Shown: positions 21,778 through 31,409 of the stretch, one piece after another
How positions within the stretch are numbered: the stretch's first letter is position 1
How the letters are laid out: each line of letters starts with the position of its first letter
Source of the DNA: Klebsormidium nitens
Lineage: Eukaryota; Streptophyta; Klebsormidiophyceae; Klebsormidiales; Klebsormidiaceae
Assembly (NCBI GenBank): GCA_000708835.1
Contig: DF237002.1
Location: 2,321 to 66,320, forward strand
DNA: 64,000 nt
Direction: 5' to 3'
Program-made: the position numbers and the translations under genes
The notes under the pieces: generated by a model
What the model was told of the DNA's origin: nothing
What the model saw: only the letters and a program-made list of their open reading frames with translations
The model's database searches: none

Positions 21778-24700
21778 TTAAAAGGGCTGGCCCCCGGAGT
21801 AGCCCCCGCGGATGCGCCGCGCCAGCTGCATGTCCTTGGGCACTGCACGAGAGGGATGCCAAATGGAGGTTAGGATTGGAGTCGAAGAATGGGGCTAAGG
21901 ATTGGGGCTGAAGAACGGGTCCTAAGATCGGGGTTGAAGGTCGGGGTTAACAATCGCAGTGAAAGATTGGGGTTAACGATTCGGGGTTGAAGATTGGGAT
22001 TGGAGTGAAGTGGTCGGGATCTTCTGAAATGGTCAGCCTCGGATTTAAAGCTACGAGTAAGGAGTTGACATTGTGGCAGAGCTGATGTTCCGACCAGACT
22101 GAGAGGCTGAGTTCGTATCTGATGGCTCAGAGTCAGCCACAGAACGGAGGAATAGATGATCGGTTGCACATTTCAGCGGATCAAGTGCTTTCTCACAGAT
22201 GTAGGGCAGAAAGCCTGCAATATAAGCCCAACCACAGGAAAATAAACTCCAGAACGACCGGAACTGATCATGGGCTGCCGAGTGGCCAGGACGCATGAGA
22301 AAGTGGTCCGTAGAGAGTGACATTGGATGACAGATAACCGGTTTGAATTCGGGCACGGAATCAGGGCCAGATATTTGTAAGCGCCGTGCCTCCAGATGCG
22401 GGAACACGGCAGGGTTGCACATCTTTGGAAGGCCTTTTGGAAACTCTTCCGGAGGCTCTGATTCCCAGAGAAGGGCTCATTTTCATCCGCTATGACAGTC
22501 CAACCGACACTAAGGACTTGGGGAAGAGCGTGGAAGTTTAAACTCGTCAAGTGGTTGACATAAGAGGTTTCATTGGATGGTGTCGAGGAGACAAACGCCC
22601 GTCCGCTCTGACACTAAGTATTTCCGCGAAATGGTAGTTGGAAGGGGCGCACTGATGATGGTTTGCTTGGCGTGAAACGGGCATAGTAGAGTAGACACGG
22701 TTGCAAGAGACGTGTGCCCATTACTTGAAGATTCCTTGAGACTGAAGTAAGCAGCACAACAGTCACGTAAAGAGCAAGGCGGCACTCACTGATGGTGACC
22801 CGCTTGGCGTGGATCGCGCATAAGTTAGTGTCCTCGAACAAGTGCACCAGGAAGTCCTCCGTGGCCTGTGGAGAGAAGTAGCTTTGAGTTTGTAAGTTGA
22901 GCCCAAAAACGGTCTTGCTACTGGCGAATCCAGGCAGTCTTGTCTCACATGTGTTGGTGAGCAAGAGCCAAGACGACTGTCTCTCTAACAAGACGGCCGA
23001 GGTCTTTGAGCTTGTTAGCAAGGCAGACTCGAAACGGTACAATTCGAAGGGACGTGTACTGGACCAACGGCAAAGAGCGTACAGAATAATGTACAGGAAA
23101 ATGATGCCACAAGAACGCTAGTCTTGTTGGCATGAAAATGAAGGTTGCAGATGGTTTACCTCTTGCAGCGCCAGCAGGCCTTCCGCAGACCACCTGAAGT
23201 CCTCCTTGGTGAACTTGTTGCTGATTTCCCGGACCTGTGGGACACATCAAGCAACACAAATGATCACCAACTGCGTGTGCACCAGTCATGCAATCCGGAC
23301 ACGCACAATTTTCCTTGAATGTGCATGATCAAAGATGGGGTAAAGCATGTATGGCAGCTCCCACAGTTAAGAGCTCCATTGCTCTTTTCAGCATTTGAAG
23401 CAATTTCTACCTTCGTCTGAGAACCAAATCCAGTACCCCACCGTACTGTACGAGTGTTGGATCTTGGACGGATATTTTGATGAATTTTAGAACCAGCGAG
23501 CTGTTCTGAAATTCAGCCACCCTGAGCTTGCTCACCAGCCTCGCAAACGGCAACTTCCGAATCAGCAGGTCCGTAGACTTTTGGTACTTTCGGATCTCCC
23601 GGAGAGCTTGCGTTCCTGGCCTGAATCGGTAGGGCTTGGCGCCCCGGCCCCCTCCAGCGCCACCTCCGTCGCCCCCCCCGCCGCTGCCGCCGCCTCCTCG
23701 ACCCCCTCTTCCGGCCCCTCGACCGGCGCCCCCCCCCGCTTGGGCACCCCCCCGACCACTAGGGCCCCCGACTGCCATAGGAGAAAGATGGTCGGACTAG
23801 GAATAAAATGGCCAAATTGAAGATGATGGAATGGAGGCCTCGAGTCAGACGAGAAGGGAGATTGGGAGGAATGGAGGCAGGTTAGTGGAGAAGGAGCAGT
23901 TGGTTTCTGCCTCTTGAAAAGCTCTTCGCTTTTGGTTGAGTGCACAGGAAGGGTATCTGGTTGTAATCTCCGCAGATCTTAGTGTTGAAAGATGCGTATG
24001 TGCTTTTCAATCGAGGTCAACAAGACAGCTAATGCCTGCATCTATTGAGGTCTCGCTGGGTAAAATGGGCAATCACAAGATGTAGAAATTTGTACGAGCC
24101 TCAAACGACAAACACACAAAGCCACTTTCTTCAATACATACTTTGGGCTAGTCCAGGTCGGAGCAAGTGCACTTCTCCCCACCCTCCCTGCATAGATTGC
24201 TTGCCTCAAAGAAAGATATGAAGGCAGTTGCTGAGATTTGTCATCTTCTGAACCTTTCAACAAGGCTGGCTCACCATATCAATTCTCTGGGCAGTTTCCA
24301 GCATCATTTGTGTTTCATCAGATACATTGGCAATCTAGAACATTCTGTGTCCAAGTGAGGAGCAGTAGGTATCATTATGGAGGTAAATTGCGGGATTGGG
24401 CTTTGATCATGGTAATCGAAGACCTTTCTGAAAGCTGTGAAAGCAGATTACCAGGCACAGTGGCTCCCAGCTTTCGACTCACAGATGCTTCTCATGCAGT
24501 TTCAGAGAATTTGGCAAGAGCAGCACTCGGAAATGCAAAGAAACGCCAGAACAAGCAAGAAGGCCGTTCATTGATGCAAAACGCATCTGCATTGATTGAG
24601 GTGCTTCACATTGCTTCTGTCTAGTACTTGCATTGTAAGGCATCTGCTTTGATCAATCAAAAGATCACTGCAATTATGCCCTCGACCCGTTGCATTTACA

Positions 24701-25249
24701 GAAGCATGGCGTTGCATTACCGATACATCTTGCAATAGCAGGACATCAAGAAGCATCCTGCAAGCCAACTCCGCCTTTGAACATGCCCAGAAAGCACCCA
24801 CTCCCTACTTAGCTCCAATGAATGCCATCGCTCCAAAAACAAGTGGTGAAATCCGTCAACCAATGAAACAAAGCAGAAACACTTTAGCGAGAATCTCATG
24901 TCCACAGCCCACAAGGAGGTAACCAGTCCCAAATGATTTTTCTCCTACTCTTGCTTGCTCCCACATCAGCGGAAATCCCAAATCCAAGCCCCAATGAGCA
25001 TCAGTCCCCAACTGATTTTCTCCTCTTCTCTCTTGCTCCCACATCAGCAAAACATTTATTTTCACAGCCCACAATCAGGTCAACAGCCCAAGAAAGACAA
25101 TTAGTCCTACCTGATTTTCTCCTGTTGTTGCTCGTATCCACAGTAGCTGCTGCAGCCACTGCCCCCGCCGCTGCTCCTGCGGCCGCCCCCGCCAACACCG
25201 CGGCCCCAGGCCTCGGGCGCCCTGCCGCGGTCTGCTTTTTCCGTGCCAT
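21778..25249 (-). CDS. CENH3: Centromeric histone H3 variant (CENH3/CENP-A)
   Basis: Replaces H3 in centromeric nucleosomes and specifies the kinetochore. Five exons (minus): 25249-25111, 23771-23536, 23234-23160, 22865-22790, 21842-21778; phases agree, 196 aa. The N-tail (1-92) begins [14 protein letters not shown], echoing canonical H3 ARTKQTA, then is Ala-rich and Gly/Arg-rich. The histone fold starts at [20 protein letters not shown] and includes [31 protein letters not shown] and [13 protein letters not shown]. Two features separate it from canonical H3. Loop 1 ([10 protein letters not shown]) is one residue longer than QDFKTDLRF, and a Trp (W140) stands where plant CENH3s have Trp. The C-terminus GGYSGGQPF also differs from GERA. 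An in-frame ATG at 23778 overlaps the second acceptor (ATGGCAG), so intron retention would give a 152-aa form with a shorter tail. The first exon rests on splice phase and its H3-like start. Confidence 0.9.
21871..22010. repeat. Degenerate minisatellite in the last CENH3 intron
   Basis: About eight to ten imperfect copies of a 14-18 bp unit (core GATTGGGGTTGAA or GATTGGGGTTAAC on the plus strand) follow one another. They start about 30 bp upstream of the acceptor of the last CENH3 exon on the minus strand, where they give a C-rich AACCCC tract. Confidence 0.75.
24925..25147. repeat. Three copies of the CENH3 exon 1 tail and donor region
   Basis: The 45-bp segment 25103-25147 holds the 3' end of CENH3 exon 1 and its splice donor. 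It recurs at 25003-25048 and 24925-24970 inside the following intron. All three share, on the minus strand, a GAGAAAA(A)TCA core followed by a G-rich stretch. The second copy is in frame with exon 1 (99-bp offset, no stop between) and also encodes RRKS. The donor GT after AAATCAG is intact only in the first copy. Confidence 0.8.
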
Positions 25250-27470
25250 TTGAATTTGGCTGGCTGGGTGATCAGCAGTGGGCCCCAGCCATAAGATGTT
25301 GGGTTTGATATGGGCTGGCAAAGGGATGGATTGGTGGTAGCTGTGTTGATAAAATGAATTGTTTCCGTGATTTGCAGTGCAGAACGTGGAGGGGCGCTGG
25401 CCACAGTCGGGGAGTTGCCCGGCTTGCAGCGTCAAGCGAGCGGGAATTACCGCCTCTAATTTGTTTGGAAGTCTACAAAGGGGAGCTTATGTCTGAAAAA
25501 GCAATTTGGCTGAGGCGCATCTCCAGTGGCAATGAGGCAAAGATCAGATTTGAAGGCCAAACTAGCTTGGTCGCAAGAGGTGGACCATCAATCGATTGAG
25601 ATGTTGACTGCCCAGCGCTCGCTATAAGCGGACAATGCGCTCCTCTTCTGGTTGTTCAAGGCCTTTGAGCTGGATGTTGTCGAGTGCAAGCAATGCAGGA
25701 GATGATGGAGGTGTAGACTTGACGCCTTTGGAAACAATCTGCAGCTTCAAATGCATCAATGCGTTCCAAATCCAGCTGCGCAGCGAATGAATGATCGACA
25801 GGCGTTAAAGCGGGGCAGCAGGGAGCCTGGGAGGAGCAGGCTGCATTGGTCCTGCTTCAGACGTCCAAAGATGATTCTGGGGGGTAAATCCGGAATTACA
25901 CACTGTTTATCCTGTGTAGTTGGGGACACCAATGTCACTGCATCGAAGGGTTCGAGAAACGGGATGCTCACACTGAGCCGTCCGATTTGGCGCGCCAAGG
26001 GGTTCAAGCCGATGCCAATTCGCGCCACCTTTTGCCATGCCACCTGGCATTTTGGACAGATCGGACGTAGTACAGAACAAGGCGTCCAACGTCCGAAGAA
26101 GCGAGCCTGCCCGCGCGTCGGCGTTCTGGTCAAAGCCGTCGTCCGATCAGCTTGTGGCAGTGCAAACTTTTTCCAGTTCCATTTCTGCAAGTTTAACTTT
26201 GAAGTTCCCATTATTCTTCTCCTTGTCAGGCGTCTTCTCTTTCTACTTCTAGACTTTCGAAGCTCGATCCCTCTAGAGTGTGGATAAACTTTTCAAGGGT
26301 GCCCATGACAGGCTGAGGTGCATTCTAAAAGCCCAAGACCAGAAGTCTCGAATCAAGGTTCCGCACAAAGTGAGTTCAAGGTTGCCCGGATTTATGCCAG
26401 CGCAGCTCCACCGCCTCTGCATTATGTCGCAACTTCCACAAATCTTGTGAAGACCTGCTGCAGAACGATCCAATGGGGTGATTTGAGAGCCAATAGGAAT
26501 AGGCAATTTCGTGCTAGACCAATGCAGGTCTGAAGACCACAGCGACTCTGTACAGAAGAAAGAAAGCCCCTTGGCGAGCGGGGTTGAACATTCTTTTAGT
26601 TGCTGTGGACAGTCTGCTGGGGAACTGGTTAACCTGGTTGAAAGATCTGTTGGCTGACTGCATCGGAGTGCCCTTCTGAAAGATATGCGGTTGTGAGGTC
26701 GAGAACATAGCCAGGCAAGTCCTCGATTCCTTCAACATTGAGAAAGGTGGTATGACAATTTAGGTTATCAATTGGTAAATGGTGGCAGACAAGTAAAGTT
26801 TTTCAGAATGCGTTAGTTATCGGCGTCCCAAAGCTTCCTTGCTAGCCAGGGAGTATCGCCTCTGTTGAAGCAAAACACCTCTTGCATTCTATCGTCTCTT
26901 CTTGAAGAAGGTGCTCCTTTTGAGAAGCTATGAACTCCAACTAGGTATCACATTCCAGAAAGTTGGGGTTCTGGGGGTTCGCCGAGTCTCTTAAGCAAGC
27001 AATGTCCACAACTTCTCAGAAATCTGATCAGTGCAGCTGTCTTGCTTTAGAAGACGACTTACGGGCCATTCTTATCAGTGTTAGAGTCCTTTAGGGGGAT
27101 GATGATGGCACAAGCCACTTCTGTCGGCTTTTGCACACTTCAGAGTGGAAGCTTCCCAGAAAAGTTATCTCAGTCCTCATGTGGCATGGTTTTTGTCTTG
27201 GACCTTCCCATTGTGATTCACTTGGACAGAGAGGACAAAGAGCCCCTTTGAACAACTTTTCAGAACGCTGTCCTATGCTATGTAATCTGCCCACTCCCCT
27301 TCTTCGCAGATTCACTCAAACCTCAATAAGGCTTCAAAGAGGCAGAACAATCACAATCCTTCCTGCAGGCCTTCTATCTCACTTTCACCTTCTAACGCTC
27401 AAGAAACCATATGTTCGCAACAATAACAAAATCGCAGATTTCGAATCTGCATCAGTTTTCGAGCAAGCAA
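25250..27470. other. Divergent intergenic region between CENH3 and the glycosyltransferase-like gene
   Basis: No gene is supported. Overlapping frames of 150-178 codons at 25751-26287 (both strands) have no family motif, and their composition looks non-coding. Promoters of CENH3 (-) and the 27764 gene (+) should lie here. Confidence 0.5.
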
Positions 27471-27860
27471 GCGGACCTGCAAGTTCGTTTGGGCACAGCC
27501 GCCGCCATGGAAGTCAATTGAGTTCCTTTGCGCCTGGCGGGACTCCCCCTGCTTATCCTCCTGGAGGATCTCTTATAACTGATTCTGCATTCTTTCTCCG
27601 GCAGGCCTGCAGGTTGCAGCACAACGGCCGCCACGGAATCCAATATTTGCTTGCGCTACTTGGGAAAGTCTCTCTGCTTATCGCCCTGCTGGGGGACCTC
27701 TTATAAATTGATGCTTCAATCATTTTCGTCGCAGGCCTGCAACTTTGTACCACAGCGGCCGCCATGGAGCCCCGATACTTTCTGGTGCGCCTGGCGGCGT
27801 TCGCCCTGCTTATCCTGCTTCTGGGGGACCTCTTATACATGCACAGCCTGCCTCAGAACA
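27471..27860 (+). repeat. Three tandem 130-bp copies of a first coding exon
   Basis: Units start at 27471, 27601 and 27731, each with (G)CCTGCA near its start, giving a constant 130-bp period. Each contains a GCCGCC start context, a segment for the signal anchor (CTGCTTATC then CTGGGGGACCTCTTATA) and, at its end, a T-rich tract finishing in CAG. Only the third copy is a working start (ATG 27764). In copy 1 the ATG (27507) meets a stop after four codons, and in copy 2 the ATG is ACG (27633). Confidence 0.85.
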
Positions 27861-30499
27861 ACTCTAGCATCGGCAGCATGCTCCCCGTCATGAACATCCT
27901 CAACTGCGGGGAGCGCTCCGAGGGGGGGTCGAAAGATGCCCTGCCAGAACCCCCCGTTAACAATACGAGCACGGCGTTGGTGCCTGCGGTCGAAGAGGTC
28001 GTCCCGATCATGTTCCTGGCGACGGAGCTGAGTCCCTTCGTGATCGTCTGCCTCAAAACCGCGCGGAAGTACAACCCGGAGGTGCCGATTTACATGGTGA
28101 CGTCAGAGCACAGCGTGAAGCCGGACGGCCCGATGATCGACCTGCTCGGCATCCCGAACGTGCACGTCAAGGTCATCGAGCGGTATCTAGGCGCGGGGAC
28201 CGATTCCGCGCTGTTCCACGAGCGGTACATCCACCAGAGCGTGACAGCTGTCCCGTTCGAGCGCTTCTGCTTCCAGCGGTTCATGGTGCTGCGGGACATC
28301 GCGAACGAGGAGGGCGTGCAGCGGTTCTTGCACATGGACTACGACATTGCGCTGTTTACGGACGCGCGGACGTTCAGTCAGTTTGACGCGGACCTGGTGG
28401 CGCTCAACACGCACTCCACATTCTTCTCGCTGTGGAAGATGCCGCTGCTGCAGGTGAACCAGCGGACGGACAACGGATTTGTTTTTCCTCTTGCGCTTAT
28501 GTCCTTGAGAGGTCCCTGGTTCCCTATTTTGGGACATATGCGATTCGTCTTGCAAAACCGTCACGTTGTTGGAAATTTCCACTATTTCCGTGTTTTGTTT
28601 GATACTTGCCGTTTGTGCTTTGAGAAGGCCGTCAGTCGTCTGAGGATCTACTGTAGCGTCTTGCCGCTCACTTAAAGAAGGCGCAGCCCCCTTGGTACCA
28701 ATTACCTTACTCCCCATGCCCTGTTGCTGTTACCTTACTCCCCGTGCCCTGTTGCTGCGTCTCGCTGTCTTCCACAACTTCGCGTCTATACTACTTCTTG
28801 AGTTTCAACTAAACAGTCCCCTCCTGCTCGAAGATGGGGCTTATCCGATCAGACTGGGCTTGCAGCGCATTCTCATTCCAACTTTTTGGAGGCATGAGCC
28901 CTCCGATGCTGCTGTTGCAGTTACTTGCTGCTTCGAGCACTCTTGCTCCTCTTCTGTCAAAGTGTGGGTTCGCCTCACCGAAACCTAAAGGTGGTCGTCC
29001 ACTGAACAAGCTCTTTGACAACTTCCAGTCCCCTCTGCTCATGCACACGCCTTGTTGCATCTTTCTACTTTCATGGACGCCCGGTCTCGCTTGTCCAAGT
29101 GCAATTTCGAGACTTTCCAGATAGAGGTCACAACAGCGGATCTCATCAACCGGCCGTTCGTGAAATTAGACCGATCTTGTCAAGTAAATGCCAATTTCCT
29201 ACAGCCAGGCGGATATGCAGTCAACCTGTTGAACGACTCATGTGCGGCAGACATGGGTGGCGGCAAGCGTGTGCCTTTTGTGTGTGTTTTGACGCTGGTT
29301 TTGTCGCTGAATTCGTTCAAGTCTTCTCTTGTGCGGGGATGCTGTATAGAATTCTATGCACAGCCTTATGCCTTGTTGTCCAACTCAAGTCCACGATTTT
29401 CTGTCAAAAGGACGCGTCTGATTCAGCGCAGCACTTCTGCTACTTCATGCCAGGGACATGCGGCCGAGCTCCCACTTCATCGTCAGGATTACACGTGCCT
29501 TTTCAGTGTCAATACTACACGTACTTACGCTTTCCCCCCCTGCCGTGCAGCGCTTCTGCGACTACATGCTCGAGTTCTACGTGCGGCCGCAGGCGGAGAT
29601 TGCGTCAGACTGGGACCAGTACGGGGAGCACCTCAAGGGGGAGCAATTCAACGGGACGTTCATCCAGTTCAGCGACATGTTCATGCTCTACTCCTTCCTG
29701 GACAAGCACAAGGACTCCGTCACCACCAAGTTCCTCGTCTTCGACCAGGGCGACTTCACACCCGACTATCTCCAGGTGCGCAGACCGATGTTAATTTTCT
29801 CGTTCGGAGAATAGCAGTATAGAGCTTGAGGAGCAGTTTGCGTCGGGAATGGGTAAAGGTGACGGTAACTTATTGCAGCGACGATGAGGTCGCGGTTTGA
29901 GACGCCTGCTGCTTCGAAGAAGTCTTAAAAGCGAGTGCCAGTTTGCAGACGCTTTTACTTCTACTTTCTTTCGCTTTCTCTCAGATCCCGTCCGGTCTGA
30001 GAGAAAGCCGCATGGGGTTCATGGCCACAAACATGAACGAAGACAACGATTCGTTGAAGCATGTTTCGGTCGAAGATTGGTTCCAAGTCAACCCTGATTC
30101 ACAAAGTTGTGTCCCCTCTTTCTCGGCGACCGAACATGTGTATGACCAAAAGCAGGCTCTTCGAGAATCTGAGATACAATTGGATGTTGAGCAATTTTAC
30201 AGCTGTCATTGCCGATTACTGTAGAATGCAGATTGGCTCCAAACAACCGCTGAACTCTTTTGCAGTACTGGGCAATGGTTAACCTGCAAAACTTTATTGG
30301 CTGGGACTGCTTGCAAGACGACTTCAACAAGTACGTCAAGTGGGATCGAAACGAACGGGGAATGCTCGTCCCAATCGCCAATGGGACCATGTTACAAGGC
30401 ATCCACTGGCAAGGGTTCATGTGCAAACAGATAGCGCCACTAATAATGGGCCCCATTTTGGAGGACGAGGGACAGGCAAAGCGCCTTCGATATCTTTAA
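27764..30499 (+). CDS. Type II membrane, nucleotide-sugar transferase-like protein
   Basis: Four exons: 27764-28453, 29551-29775, 29985-30086 and 30266-30499, all phase 0, 416 aa. The start ATG has a GCCGCCATGG context. Residues 8-27 are an N-terminal signal anchor (AAFALLILLLGDLLY), followed by a stem with N-glycosylation sequons (NNSS, NNTS). The lumenal domain starts VVPIMFLATELSPFVIVCLKTARKY and contains FLHMDYDIALF with a DxD-type pair (D192, D194), typical of GT-A glycosyltransferases that bind UDP-sugar and metal. Near the C-terminus IHWQGFMCK resembles the HxxGxxK phosphate-binding ending of such enzymes. A Golgi location is likely. The exact family is not recognised. The third donor (CAA|GTCAAC) is weak, so the exon 3 border is the least certain. 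Confidence 0.75.
28702..28757. repeat. Two tandem copies of a 28-bp unit in an intron
   Basis: A 28-base unit containing ACCTTACTCCCC and GCCCTGTTGCTG occurs at 28702-28729 and 28730-28757, differing at one base. It lies in the first intron of the glycosyltransferase-like gene. Confidence 0.85.
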
Positions 30500-31409
30500 A
30501 ATCCGTTTGAAAAGTAGACTAAGGGTGTCACGTGTTTGACAAAAGTAAAAGTGTTCTGGGTGACGTTGTTGACCGTAGTCATAGCAGGTAGATTGAACGG
30601 CAGTCTTCAGACGAAGGATGCCGTTAAGGTCTTCAGTAGGATGACCGCTTGTTCTGAGACTGGATTTTTGACGGGACAAGGTAGTCCGTTACAGAAGCCG
30701 AATTTGGACACTGTAAATTAGCTCTTGCTTCACAAGGAAACATACTCCTCTCAGTCTGAGAGTTCAGATCGCCCTGATCCGCGAACGCGGTTCCTTGGTC
30801 CGGCCTGGCTGGTCACTGTCCCCTGCTAAGTTGGTCACGGGTCCTCTTTGTCCCGTCACGGTGCCAGTGACAATCACATAGCTCGCACCGCGTCACTTTC
30901 TTTCTTTGAGTCATGGAAGAATGGTTCTTATCTCACGATAGGCGCAGCATCCTTGATGCATGATCGTTAGGTATGCAAGCGATTGGATCAGAATGTAGTA
31001 AGCGTCTCCGCTTTACCTCTTCCATTCTGCATGCGTAACTTCGAAAGCCAACCTTCTACCTTGCAAGCTGTGCAGGCTACCTATTATAAGACCTTACTTA
31101 TTGTGTGCTCATGCAATTCTGCTGGCATGCGGCCCCGGCCCGGTCGCGGCCGCGTCACAGTGTCGGACGTGATCGGCCGCGCATGGCTCTAAGGGTTTGG
31201 CCCTCTCCGTAATTGCCTATCAACCGTCAGATGCACCGTCCAGGCATCATCAAGGGTCCGTGCCAGAGCAATCCAAGCATGCGCGCATCTGCTCGCGCGC
31301 CAGGCTACGTGTCCCTGAGGAAAAGCATGACTTTCCTTCAATTCCAATCAATTGCTGTCCAGAGTTTTCCATCTGCTTTTGTCGGATGATCAGCGTCTTC
31401 TGATTGGAC
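30500..31409. other. Intergenic, no gene recognised
   Basis: This separates the glycosyltransferase-like gene from the CIA30 gene on the same strand. It should contain the 3' UTR of the first and the promoter of the second. No TATA box, repeat or small gene stands out. Confidence 0.55.

Noticed and set aside
25751-26287. 178-codon plus-strand ORF and opposite 151-codon ORF
   Set aside because: No motif, no splice partners, both strands open over the same bases; looks like chance.
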